Positions 53,686 through 64,000 of a stretch of 64,000 nt of DNA are shown here, one piece after another. Every line of letters begins with the position of its first letter. The stretch's first letter is position 1. A program made the translations under genes and the position numbers. Origin of the DNA: Linanthus parryae (taxonomy: Eukaryota > Streptophyta > Magnoliopsida > Ericales > Polemoniaceae); the NCBI GenBank assembly GCA_023055425.1, contig JALGPY010000004.1, positions 113,749,504 through 113,813,503 of the forward strand. The letters are read 5' to 3'. The notes below the pieces were generated by a model that saw only the letters and a program-made list of their open reading frames with translations, was not told where the DNA came from and did no database searches.

Positions 53686-54867
53686 TGCCCTGCTTGGGAG
53701 CTTACGGTTTCATGTTCTATTTCACTAGGTAGACTACACATTTTTTAAGGTTATTGAATCCCCAATGTTCACTTAAAACGTTTAGAGATTGACGATAATT
53801 CATGGCCTGACTACCAACTGGCCAAGAACTAAAATAAATTGTCTATTTGTGAAAAATCACTATGATCATAACTAACCTGCAAATAATCAGTTTTTAGAGT
53901 ATATAAAAACTTATGTGAAATGGTGTACTGTGATATATGAAGGCAAAAACAAACAAACTAATTGGACATTGTTTATTAGAAAGCCAATTAACCACATCTT
54001 TTTCATAAATTTTGTGAGTATTAAATTGCGAGAAGAACCTAATGTCTTCTTGTTCTAAAGTCACCTGCGAAAATCCAGTCGCCGGAGTCACAGAAGACCT
54101 TATGACGAAATAAGACAATTCTTTCTTATATTGTCTCATGAATTCTCCCCAAGTCATTAAAATTTAGATGTTAGCAAATGATAATTACCACATCCAACAA
54201 ATTTAGCCTACTCTAATTTTCTGATGTTATTGTTTGTGTTCTCATTAGTTTATTATATTTCTTCATTTTGGCTTTAGTAAAAATTAATAATTGAGACAAC
54301 ATTCATGATATTTATAGTTAAGGAAAAATGCACACTCCTTTTTTTTTAATCAGACACTTTGACTACAATTCAATGTATCAAACATATCTTGCATGAGGGA
54401 GTTAAATTATAATATTCCCTTTGAAAATTAGAACTATTTCAAAGTATACTGGTCTAGTCGCAGTTAAGAAAATTTTAGAACAGTTTCTAGCTAAGAAACC
54501 AACTGTTACTTCGACGTACAATATTTTGACGTCATGTTTCTCAAAAATATGACTTGGTTTTTTATATAACTTTCAAGTGGGCAAGGTTCCAACTCTCAGT
54601 TTAACTGTGTAATTTTAGTGTGAAATTTAGAATTGAGTTTCATAGGATAAGACAATTAGCTTTAAGAAAATCTTTTGCATTTTTTTCACAAATAACTTCT
54701 TTTTTCTTCACTCTCGAACATAACAAGTGCATTATTTCATATTATTCCTTGAACCACAAATGTTGCATAGAAATTTATAGGTCAATGCAAAAAAAAAATT
54801 ATATATATATATATATATTAACAATTCGTCACATGTAATTACAATCTTACTTGGCTAGATTTAATTG
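53686..54867. other. AT-rich spacer
   Basis: No assigned gene. A minus-strand open stretch (54,157-53,894, MTWGEFMRQYKKELSYFVIR) has ordinary amino-acid composition in its first 60 residues. It could be a gene or retroelement fragment, but I do not recognise it. Confidence 0.4.
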
Positions 54868-54966
54868 GTACACATATGCCATATGCTTTATAAAGCATGA
54901 AAATGGCATACAAATAATACTTTACAAATCCTGTGTGGCTAAAGTTCAAGACCTACCCTTGCTTAA

Positions 54967-55005
<39 letters not shown>

Positions 55006-55132
55006 ATATATATATATATTATATATATATATATAAGCAAGGGTAGGTCTTCAACTTTAGCCACACAGGATTTGTAAAGTATTATTTGTATGCCATTTTC
55101 ATGCTTTATAAAACATATGGCATATGTGTACC
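54868..55132. repeat. Foldback 1, arms of about 98 bp
   Basis: Left arm 54,868-54,964 and right arm 55,034-55,132 are almost perfectly complementary (for example AAGCAAGGGTAGGTCTT pairs with the left ACCTACCCTTGCTT). The loop is a 70-bp AT dinucleotide tract. Confidence 0.9.
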
Positions 55133-55193
55133 TAGAATCATTTGACTTCATATGCAAACAAATCATTAGTAACCCAAATTTCTTAATTAACAA

Positions 55194-55449
55194 ATTCATA
55201 AAAAATGAATTATCCTTACAATGTATGATATGAAAGTTGTAGTGATTTTAAATATAAAATATTAATAAATGCATTAAATATCTTTATTTTTTTATGTATG
55301 TATGTATATATATATATATCTTCATACATACATACATACATACATACATAAAAAAATAAAGATATTTAATGTATTTATTAATATTTTATATTTAAAATCA
55401 CTACAACTTTCATATCATACATTGTAAGGATAATTCATTTTTTATGAAT
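55194..55449. repeat. Foldback 2, arms of about 117-127 bp
   Basis: Left arm 55,194-55,310, right arm 55,323-55,449, with a TATG/CATA microsatellite at the turn. The sequence of the left arm is reused in foldback 3. Confidence 0.9.
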
Positions 55450-55496
55450 TATTTGTATGCCATTTTCATGCTTTATAAAACATATGGCATATGTGT

Positions 55497-56099
55497 ACCT
55501 AGAATCATTTGACTTCATATGCAAACAAATCATTAGTAACCCAAATTTTTTAATTAACAAATTCATAAAAAATGAATTATCCTTACAATGTATGATATGA
55601 AAGTTGTAGTGATTTTAAATATAAAATATTAATAAATGCATTAAATATCTTTATTTTTTTATGTATGTATGTATGTATGTATGTATGTATGTATGTATGT
55701 ATGAAGATATATATATATATATATATCAATTTGACCTGGTAATGATATTAAATCACAAGTATCCAAAGTTTTTCAAATCATTTGATTATTCTGTTGATGT
55801 TGTTTGTGGCTCTTGATTGCCTAATCTAATCAAATGATTTGAAAAACTTTGGATACTTGTGATTTAATATCATTACCAGGTCAAATTGATATATATATAT
55901 ATATATATCTTCATACATACATACATACATACATAAAAAAATAAAGATATTTAATGCATTTATTAATATTTTATATTTAAAATCACTACAACTTTCATAT
56001 CATACATTGTAAGGATAATTCATTTTTTATGAATTTGTTAATTAAGAAATTTGGGTTACTAATGATTTGTTTGCATATGAAGTCAAATGATTCTAGGTA
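55497..56099. repeat. Foldback 3, near-palindrome of 603 bp
   Basis: Left arm 55,497-55,789 from ACCTAGAATCATTTGACTTC to CAAATCATTTGATTA. Right arm 55,829-56,099 returns to GAAGTCAAATGATTCTAGGT. The loop is about 40 bp. Arms differ mainly in TATG and AT repeat length. Part of the left arm (55,449-55,682) is also a direct repeat of 55,083-55,315. Confidence 0.9.
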
Positions 56100-56376
56100 G
56101 AAGAAAAGGTAGACTTTAATTCAATGTAAATACATTGAATCATAGAAGTGACACACAGATTAATCAAAGTTTTGTAAGATTTATTCATTTCTCAATGTAT
56201 GCAATAATTATGTGTCATGGGTGTCCAAGTTGGCAAAATATATTGCCAAAAACATGACATGTGTTCGACACTTGGGAAAATAACATGTTGTATGTCTTGT
56301 TTAGAATGCTTTTCAAATGACATGTGGCGCAAAGAGAAGGTACTTCCCTTGCTTTAACATATATATAAAGATTTAT

Positions 56377-56822
56377 GACCTTGTTTTTTACTCTCTCCCC
56401 ATGAAACTCCAGAATCTGGAAAAAGAAAAGACGAAACTCCAGAAAAATAAAACCCACCTCCACAAATTACCTCGACATATTCATGTTTTTTTTACAATAA
56501 TGAACAAAAAATTAACATATTCGAGAATTGGAAGTTCAAGATTTCTTGGTTTCCTTACAACCCCAAAAGACCATCAATCCCACCTCGCAATGTCACCGAC
56601 AACTCTAGAAAAATAAACCCATATGCACAAATTATATTGACAAATTCAAGTTTCTTAAAAATTGTTCTAGAGTTTTTTTTTTTTCAAAAAACCAAATAGC
56701 TTTCAAGATATGAATTTTTCCCATGGAGGTCTTGTAGAAGAACATGAATATGTCAAGGTAATTTGTTGATGCGAGTTTTGTTTTTCTGGAGTTCCGTTGG
56801 GGAGAGAGAAAAAAACAAGGCC
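56377..56822. repeat. Imperfect inverted repeat
   Basis: Left 56,377-56,487 (GACCTTGTTTTTTACTCTCT...ACATATTCATG) is mirrored by 56,741-56,822 (CATGAATATGT...AACAAGGCC). A partial third copy of the AACTCCAGAAAAATAAAAC phrase lies near 56,600. No ORF. Probably a small foldback or MITE pair. Confidence 0.7.
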
Positions 56823-56899
56823 AGGAATTATAAATTAGAAGAAACGTAAGGGGTAACATAAATAATTTATTAATTAGAGTTGATGTGTTTGTATACCAC

Positions 56900-57390
56900 G
56901 TATCCCATACAATCGTGATTGAATATTTTCTCACTTTTGTGTTCAACTTTATATATAAAAAAAAAATTACACTTCCTCCGGTTCTTCTCTTTCTTCATAT
57001 TTGACTCAAGGGGCAAATTGAACAACTAATTTAGCTAACAACATGATACGAAAATAATTTTTTTATAATACCGTAGTGTTAAGAAAGATGTACATTTTCG
57101 ATTCTGTTATTTTTATTTGAAATAAGGCTTGTACTTATTTTATAATTCGATTTATCACAAGTCCAAATGTTGTACAAGGTGGGGGGATGGGGCGCATCTT
57201 ACATCCAAAAATGAATTAAACCACAGTCTAAGCCCATTTTAGCTAGGGTATGGGAAAGGACATTCTGGTCATTTTACACCAACCATCCCGATAATATAAA
57301 AGGCTATGAAGTTTCGCGAGAGCAAAATTCAAGAGACGATCCTTCTCTCAGAAGGCCTCTGTCGGCGCCCCTCTCTCTCTCAAAACGATA
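56900..57390. other. Spacer with promoter/5'-leader-like sequence
   Basis: AT-rich to 57,280. Then ATAATATAAAAGGC (57,290) and a CT-rich stretch with CTCTCTCTCTC and CTAGGGTTT, which resembles a TATA box and leader of a plant housekeeping gene on the plus strand. The following sequence is LINE-C in antisense, so any gene is interrupted or absent. Confidence 0.3.
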
Positions 57391-59495
57391 AGCTAGGGTT
57401 TGGTTGTCTGATTCAACGAGATTGGAAACGCCATAGCCATTACAAAATTTCCTTGTGAGTTGCAAATCACATCTCCACCGCCAGATCTGCGAAGTCTGGT
57501 GGAGATAGAAGAATCTACGTTCATTTTGAGGAGCCTTGGAAGGGGTGGCTTCCACCGAGCAATGTCATCTCCTTCCCCTGAACGTGCATGTAACATTCCA
57601 GACCAAGGTAAGTAGTTTCTTAAAATTCCGAATTTCCGGCTAATGCATACAAGAGTAAATCATTATAAGCTTAGATTCTGAATTGAAAATTTTACGATTT
57701 CTTTCTAACCATATATTCCACAGAAGGTGGCTAATGACCTATTGGTTCCGGTAATCCATGGTGGAAAAATTGTTTCAGACAAGCAGAAAACGAAAGATCA
57801 CACTAGGGGATAACCAGATCTAGAAGTGGAGACTCGAAAATTTGGCGAACCCAAACACAATCTAAGAAGATATGTGCGGCTGTCTCATCCCCATGAATGC
57901 AGAAGCCACGATTTTTTGGTAAGGATATTCCCTTTTACACAAATTGTCTTTGGTAGTGGTACATTGACGGTAGAGACGCCAAATGAAAATTTAAATTTTT
58001 CTATGAATGTTAAGCTTCCACATATTTGTCCAAAAAATATCCCTGTTACAACTCGATGTGGAAGATATATTGTTACTAGATTCAAGAATTATATTAGAAA
58101 TTACCATGTGATAAACTATTTTCACCAAATAGTTCCCATCTTCAGTTTGAGACCAAACAAGGTTATCCTGATTTATAGCAGAAATTTGGAGGATTTCACC
58201 AGCTTCATCGTCAGAGAAATTGGACTTAATTAATTACGTGTTCCAAGTGAAGCTTTGATTGATGAGATATGAAACATTAAAATTGTTTGGTAGGGTAGGA
58301 AAACTATAAGGCATTCTACCAAGGCCAATGGGATCCTGAGAGTATTTTGCTCATTACATATGACTTGATGAACCCTTTGAAAATGATATATTTATCTTTA
58401 ATAATACTTTTCCAAACATATGAGGACCTAGTTGAAGATTCATGAGATAATTGCAGAATTATTATGATACTTGCCTTTAATAACTCTAGCAAGAAGGTAA
58501 TTATTATTATTATAGATCTTCCAAGCTTGTTTTCCTAGTAATGCAATATTAAAAACCCCAAAACTCAACTTATTCAAGACTTTCGTTTTTATACGCTGGA
58601 AAACCATTTTTTTTAACCAATAAGGGTAGGTAAATCTAAGTATTATGGGAAGGCGCAATAGAAATTTGTAGAATTTGGATAATTAAGAGGCGAATATCAT
58701 TCGGGATTTAGAACAAAAAAAATAGCAGATTTAGACTTATTAATGAATTGCCCTGAAGCCTCACAATATTGATAGAGAATCGAATTATGGTAATTGTGTT
58801 TGCCTTATTGGCTTTAGCAAATTGGTTGTTGTCATCCGCAAAATAGAAGGTGAGTTATACTGGGTAGTATAAACTAGGTTTTATTTCTTTGAGAAGATTT
58901 TTCGAGACAACTTGGTTAATAAGGCAGGATAAACCTTCTGTACAAAGAAGAAAGCGATATGAACTAATAGGATCACTTGGCGAATACCACTAGTAGGAAG
59001 AAAGTAATCAGTATGCTGCCATTAATTGAGATAGTGAAAGAGTCTGAAGCCACACAAGTCATAATACGGTTAATAAAATTAACGTGAAAACTCATCTTAG
59101 TTTGAACTTTATGAAGGTAGGTCCATTCTGTCTATCGTAGACCTTAGCCATGTCAAGTTTTAGAAAGAAAGGGACATATTTTTTTGGTTATGAATGGTGT
59201 GAATAGTTCCAATGGCAATGATATAATTATCTGAAATACGACGACCTATTATGAAAGCAGACTGGGCCGAATCAATAAGGAAGATACATTTTAAGATGTT
59301 GGCTAGGATTTTAAAGATTTATTTTATAAGAAACGTTACACAAACTAATATGTCGAAAATCCACCACATATTTTGGAATTTTAATCTTAGGAATAAGCGT
59401 GATACATGTTTGATGAATCACAAAATCCCCACCGTTATTAAAGAAATCGAGACACATATTAACAACATCCTGTCCAACAATGGGCCAATAAGGGC
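57391..59495 (-). pseudogene. LINE-C: reverse transcriptase to RNase H (broken)
   Basis: Minus-strand L1-type ORF2 fragment in several frames. From the right it shows RT N-terminus (YWPIVGQDVVNMCLDFFNNG, TLIPKIKIPKYVVDFRHISL), QSAFIIGRRISDNYIIA near 59,250, and an AKAYDR-like block near 59,130. Next are GIRQGDPIS near 58,985 and the catalytic YFADDNNQ near 58,840. Then come IALLGKQAWKIYNNNNYLLA (58,550), a zf-RVT region with FIWRLYRQCTTTKDNLCKRG (about 57,950), and an RNase H start WKPPLPRLLKMNVDSSISTR (about 57,540). Each block has stops or shifts. Both ends are truncated: the 5' side meets a GGGCATCTCCAAC-type repeat at about 59,490, and the RNase H stops at about 57,391. Confidence 0.85.
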
Positions 59496-59690
59496 ATCTC
59501 CAACTCCATGGGTGGAGGGGAAGGGGAGGGGCAAAATCATATAAAAATACGGTTCATGTCCAACCCCATGGGGGGAGGGGGGAGGGGGTGCTATGGGGAT
59601 AAATTTTACCTTGGGTGTGGGATGGTAAGGGGGAATTTCTCCATGGACATCCCCTCTCCCCCCTACATAGAGTGGTTAATTTTAGCACTG
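59490..59690. repeat. G-rich CCATGG-containing repeat
   Basis: Starts GGGCATCTCCAACTCCATGG and has long GGGGAGGGG stretches with CCCCATGGGG. A related C/T-rich stretch with CATTTTCAACC and CCCCCATGGATCC occurs at 51,430-51,500 and its mirror at 60,715-60,790. It is likely part of a MITE family. Ends are not defined. Confidence 0.45.
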
Positions 59691-60275
59691 TAAGAAAAGT
59701 GAATAAACCGGTCAAACCGACCAAACTAAACCGAAATCCTTGGTGTTGGACGGTTTTTTTTTGAACATTCGATTTATGAATGGTTCAATTTTTAACAAAC
59801 GGCTCTAATTGGTTCGGTTTACGGTTTGTAACAATCTCACACCGCACCAAACCGCACCGATACGATATGTTCCTAATGTACTTTTATTAATGTATATAGT
59901 GCGTAAAGTATATTAAATAATCTTAAAAATTGAACAAGTGTATATAGATTCAATTAAAATCATCATATTAATCTTAATCTTTACCATATCCGACGTTTCT
60001 TCGTAAACGATAATCGTGCAAGTTTTTTTAAGTCTACATAATCTCTTTTTTCGCTTAAATTTAAAATTCGTTAACAATGCAGTATTATAATAACCATTCA
60101 ATAATGTTTATGCAAACCGACCGAACCAAACCAAATCACACCGAATTTTTTCGGTTTGGTTCGGTTCATCCTATCAAATGGTTTGGTTTGGTTATAAAAT
60201 TATGAAACCGATGTATTCGGTTTGGTTTATGGTTTTCGCACAAACCGCACCAAACCGAACCGCTTACACCCCTAG
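59691..60275. mobile_element. Small element with AACCGAACC subterminal motifs
   Basis: Dense copies of CGGTTCGGTTT/AAACCGAACCG-like motifs occur at both ends (59,705-59,850 in one direction and 60,112-60,262 in both). The right border reads CTTACACCCCTAG. Clustered short subterminal motifs without coding capacity suggest a non-autonomous hAT-like element, but terminal repeats and target duplication are not established. Confidence 0.5.
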
Positions 60276-60299
60276 TTAAGTTATTTGATATTTTACAAT

Positions 60300-61005
60300 T
60301 TTAATTGCATTTAGTAATATTTTATGATTATATTATTATTATTATTATTATTATTAATTTTTAAAGTTTAATTATTTGTAAAAATGAAAGTCTATTCACG
60401 ATCGTTGAAAAGTATATTTACTAAAAGTCATCGTTATCTTATTTTATTGAAAATTAATGAAAGTGTTGTATGTTATTATTATTTAATTATTATTAATTTG
60501 ATTATTATTGCAATTACTATTATTGTTATTATCATTTTTGTGTATATATATAGGTGTGTGTGTGTGTATTGGTATATAATTTTGTATTTACTTTTTTAGT
60601 ATTAAATTTTTATTTTTAAATAATTAAATATATATTAAATATTAATTTTGTGAGGTGAGGGGAAATAAATGGGTTGGAGATGAGTAGTAGTTTGAGAGAT
60701 AGAGAGGGAGAGGGGGAAAATGGTGGATCCTTGGGGGGCTGGGGAGGGGGAGGTGAGAGGAGGGGAAAATGAAATGGGTTGGAAATGCTCTAAATATGAC
60801 AGATAAAAACAGGTAAACCATCAAGCCCAAGCGCTTTAAGAGGAAGAGCATCTATTATTAAGGAGAATGAAATAACTCCATGGGAGTAGATTTGTACTCT
60901 TACAAAGACAATTCCATGGGAGTTATGCTGGACTTAATCCCGTATGATCGTTTATCTTAAACTAATTACTCCCATTCTTATGCATCTTGTAATTTTAGTG
61001 ACTTC
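60300..61005. repeat. Outer part of the right arm of the B/C inverted duplication
   Basis: Reverse complement of 51,200-51,945 without the LINE insertion, so it shows the empty site at about 60,976-60,992. Contains GT, ATT and G-rich simple sequence. No gene. Confidence 0.8.
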
Positions 61006-61353
61006 CTACACGTCTATTACCAATCTGGCAAAATCCTGAATCAAATCCGTCACTCCTAAATTTATATCACCGGGCTGTAAAACAACTACCTTAACATATG
61101 TACGACCACATGAAAGAAGCGAAACAACATTACCAAATGTGAAAATATGAAAATAAAGACTCCTAGGAGGGTACTGCACAAGGAGATGCAACATTTCATT
61201 TTTCTTGCTTTTTTACAAGGTCTGAAGGTTGATTTGTACAAGTTCCAACTTTTATCATCGGGTTACAAAACAGCTACCATAATATTTGTACGACCTTAAC
61301 AAGTACACGACACACCTAAGGAGGGCACTGCCTCAAATGCAACATTTCATTTT
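61006..61353 (-). other. 3' flank of F-box copy C
   Basis: Matches 50,301-50,663 inverted, including the internal duplication around the GAAATGTTGCAT phrase. Confidence 0.7.
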
Positions 61354-62515
61354 CTAGCTTGTTTCTATGAGGTCTCCCGGTGAAATGAAGGTTGGTTTGT
61401 ACACAAGTTCCACAAAACAATCCTCCCTGGTCTTCCTCTCTTCTTTCTTCATCTCCCGCGTCGTCAAATTATAAGTAGCAAAATCACCCCTATCAATCGT
61501 AATCGTAAATAATTCCCCGTTAGGCAACATCCCAAGGGGAAATATCCCCGTACTTGTATCGATGGAGAACACTTTGGTCCATGATTCTTTAACGCCGGGC
61601 TCTTTCATCACCCACATGTCCACGCTACGCCCCGAAAGTAGGAAATCGACAGGCACCCTTCCCATTGGCAAAACCGGACATAGCTACAATGCAGACACCA
61701 CTTCCCCGCAACCGTTTTCCACAATGGCACAATATTACGAAGGTTAAATTGCTCGAGAGGAGGCGGCGGCGGGAGGGAACAAAACTTTTCTGTCGTGACG
61801 TTGAAACAGCAAATGGACCCCACGTGCTCACAGTAATTAGAATATTGCGTGACGTACCAATACAGTGCCCCGTCGATAAAAACACCACCCCGATTCCAGC
61901 TATAATTTCCTGGCGGGACCGCTTCAATAGGCTTCCACGACATCTGAGCTCCGATCTCACACATTTTGGCCTCGTTTTTGCCGTTTGTGTACAAGGTTAA
62001 TTTAATCACCTTATACTTATCAGAAATGCGGCTATAACCTATCCCATACAACCCGCAGGTGACTCCAGTTACTAGGTGGCCCTCCAATCAACCCGGTTTC
62101 TAGTTTGAGCTCTGGAAGCTTGATTTGGCGGCTTACAATGGGGTCGCACAGCATACAGGACTAGACCATTGCAGGACCCGAAAGCAACGGATCGGGTGAA
62201 TTTTGGGTCGGGAAACGAGGTCTGCTGGAGATGGTTCGGGGATCAGGGTTGTTGGAGATCGATGAGGTGGACCTTCTTGTCGCCGCCAGGGATCTTGGCA
62301 TTGACGATGGTAGTGACGGTGGTTGGAGGGGATCGGTCGAGGTGGAGTTTAGAGAAGATGGGGTGGGAGAGAAGATTGTACCAGTTCTTGCAGACGCATT
62401 TGCCTGCCATGACCGTTTCCACGGGAAGTCGGGCTATTATCTCGACGATGAAGGCGTCGGGGAGGTCGGAGATGGAGGTTGGATTCGGCTGCTTCGTCAT
62501 TATGCTGGTCGGCAT
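61354..62515 (-). pseudogene. F-box gene copy C (frameshifted, deleted)
   Basis: Inverted copy. The start at 62,515 (MPTSIMTKQPNPTSISDLPD) and F-box (AFIVEIIARLPVETVMAGKC) are intact. A stop follows LQQP at 62,243. Compared with copy B, about 28 bp (around 62,148) and about 45 bp (around 62,090) are deleted, removing GLRTGPDL- and DLYGTRKLSRN-type residues and shifting the frame. The F-box-associated domain is the best preserved of the three: open from 62,087 to 61,608 (RISDKYKVIKLTLYTNG, WKPIEAVPPGNYSWNRGGVF, LPPPPPLEQFNLRNIV). The frame then changes as in A and B, and 61,671-61,354 reads VDMWVMKEPGVKESWTKV to FISPGDLIETS. Confidence 0.85.
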
Positions 62516-63404
62516 TTCTAGAACGGCGGGGGAGTGATAAACCCTAGTAAGACCTGTTTGTGAGAGAGTATGGTGAAGACCGATGCTTACAAGTAAGACC
62601 TGTTTGTGAGAGAGTATGGTGAAGGCCGATGCTTATATAAAGAAAATTGATTATAATAGTTCCAAAATATGTCAATAATTACAATTCAACATCATAACAA
62701 ATTTTCTTTGTAGTTACACGTTACATTACCTTTTTTCATAGAAACTTCCAAATTTTCAGTCTATATATTGATGATGTAACGCCTTTAAAAGATAGATAAG
62801 AGTAAAAGTTATATCTTTTACTCTTATCTGTCCGTCAAATTTAATATAAACCTTCATTTAAAAAAAAAAGAAGAGTAAAAGTTATATTTATAGATAAAAC
62901 TCAAGAAGAATAGATGAAATGCATTCTACGTTTGCCCCGAGTTTTCAAAAACTAAACATATAGTTGTACTCTTCTATTAACTTTACAAAATGCCCTGACT
63001 GAGTGCCTATGTTATTAGCTTTACGTTTAACTTTCCTCCGGTTAGCTGGAGCAACATTTATTTGTAGACAATGATGTAAAATAAGAGGCAGAGTCTGATA
63101 ATTCCATTGTGATTCATTCCATATGAGGAAACTAAGCATATATATTTAGAACCTTGTTTACGTCTTCTGAAACTCGATCACAACATAAATTATCGTCAAA
63201 AAGTCACAAAAATCGGTTTCAGCGACAACTTGCGACAAAAGTTGTGTTGTCGGGTTGCATATTATAGCGTAAATTCTTTTGGAGTGTCATATTTGATGCG
63301 AGCATCATAGGAAACATAGAGAACAATCTACAGCCATATCTTCCTAGATGAGACTTCACATATCGAACATGAATAACTAATGAGCGTCACGAGGCTTGTT
63401 ATAA
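62516..63404 (-). other. Upstream region of F-box copy C
   Basis: Inverted match to 26,547-27,486 and to the B flank without the Helitron. The duplicated 47-bp TATAAGCATCGG unit is present at about 62,545-62,640. The unassigned open stretch 63,139-62,945 (NVAPANRRKVKRKANN) parallels the one in copy A. Confidence 0.5.
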
Positions 63405-63602
63405 TAGCTGTTGGAATAACTCAAATCGTCTAGAAATTGGGCGAGCAACAAAGCAGGGAAGACAAGTAAGCAAGCAAAAACATCAGGAACACCACGCAAC
63501 TTCAAAAAAAAGAGTCTCGTTCAATTCCTCTCCTCTTTTCATCGCTCTGACTTGGGATCTGTGAAACTTCTATTCTTACATGGCTTCTACTATGGAGGAA
63601 AA
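63405..63602 (+). mobile_element. LINE-A 5' leader, copy C
   Basis: Plus-strand here. An ATG at 63,580 opens MASTMEEN before the copia LTR junction at 63,603, the same junction as in copies A and B. Confidence 0.75.
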
Positions 63603-64000
63603 TATTAGCTGACGTGTCAATCCAAAAGGGTTTATCTGCAAGAAGAATATTCAACTCAAGGTCAAATTGAAGTTTGTTAGATCAAGAGGGGTCTTTCTGC
63701 TATTTTCAGAACTTGTGTTGCCTTCTAGCTATTCTGATGGACTATTTTGTAATCTTTTCAAAGTCTTGTCCTTTCTCTGTAGAAGATCTTTTATCTTCCC
63801 AATCCAACGGTGTAAATTACACCCGTTGGCTTCTCTAGGTGTCCGTTTGTATGTCTTCATATATAAGGAGATTGTTGGGCTAAATAGGGTTAATGTTGAA
63901 TTCATCCTCTCTGTAATCATTCTCTCCGCCGTTTAGGCATTTTATCTCGAATGAAAACTTTGTTCATCTTCAACCCTATTCTGTTTTTTTTTTTTTTTTT
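63603..64000 (+). repeat. Copia-2 LTR, copy C, running off the window
   Basis: Starts TATTAGCTGACG and follows 25,930-26,364 in inverse orientation to the poly-T run at 63,987-64,000, which is the counterpart of the poly-A run in copy B. Confidence 0.9.

Larger units (their letters stand above)
52772..56896. mobile_element. 4.1-kb segment bounded by 50-bp inverted repeats
   Basis: GTATACAAACACATCAACTC...TTACCCCTTA at 52,772-52,821 is mirrored at 56,847-56,896 with about one mismatch or gap. The segment contains the plastid mosaic and the foldback cluster but no transposase I can read. It could be a large non-autonomous DNA element that collected inserts, or two copies of a small repeat in opposite orientation. 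No target duplication is evident. Confidence 0.45.

Noticed and set aside
57826..58233. 135-codon plus-strand open frame
   Set aside because: Antisense of the LINE-C zf-RVT region, which is recognisable on the minus strand.

Overview
This is 64 kb of a plant nuclear genome. The evidence is eudicot-type Ty1-copia and Ty3-gypsy families (Athila-like and Tekay/Del-like chromovirus), plant LINEs with DUF4283-type ORF1, F-box genes, plastid-derived DNA including a trnL-CAA fragment, and AT-rich spacers with foldbacks. I found no intact host gene. Almost everything is a transposable element, mostly on the minus strand and often nested, or a decayed F-box gene copy. I cannot name the species.

Layout. 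1-2.7 kb: AT-rich flank with a CTC/TTC microsatellite and a poly-G run. 2.7-5.8 kb: the 5' LTR and gag of a decayed copia element (copia-1). 5.85-8.89 kb: a LINE (LINE-A, minus) with ORF1 and endonuclease, cut by copia-1 near the start of its reverse transcriptase. 8.9-26.36 kb: a second copia element (copia-2) inserted at codon 8 of LINE-A ORF1; the LINE 5' leader resumes at 26.37 kb. Copia-2 is itself split by an Athila-like gypsy element (11,120-23,161) flanked by the 5-bp duplication GTAGG. The order of events is therefore readable: LINE-A, then copia-2 into it, then Athila into copia-2.

26.4-31.1 kb: F-box copy A (+), split by a 2.07 kb non-autonomous LTR retrotransposon (27,855-29,925) with a fourfold array of primer-binding-site units and an internal region full of a GCATCTGG-type motif. 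31.1-46.5 kb: a Tekay-like chromovirus (minus) with both LTRs, a full but broken gag-pol, a solo LTR in gag, and an extra acidic ORF upstream of gag. Its outer flanks are internal element sequence, not host sequence. 46.5-51.9 kb: copy B of the segment [copia-2 gag/LTR + LINE-A leader + F-box]. It carries a 312-bp Helitron and a 5'-truncated LINE with a 17-bp target duplication, both confirmed by empty sites in sister copies.

52-60.3 kb: AT-rich spacer with a direct repeat, a 50-bp inverted repeat bounding about 4.1 kb, a plastid DNA mosaic, a large foldback cluster, a decayed LINE (LINE-C), and a small element rich in AACCGAACC-type motifs. 60.3-64.0 kb: copy C of the F-box segment, inverted relative to B, so B and C form a large inverted duplication that runs off the right edge.

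The items most worth following are the compact LTR element with the PBS array, the Athila derivative that encodes gag-protease-integrase tail with no reverse transcriptase, the chromovirus accessory ORF, and the 603-bp near-palindrome.
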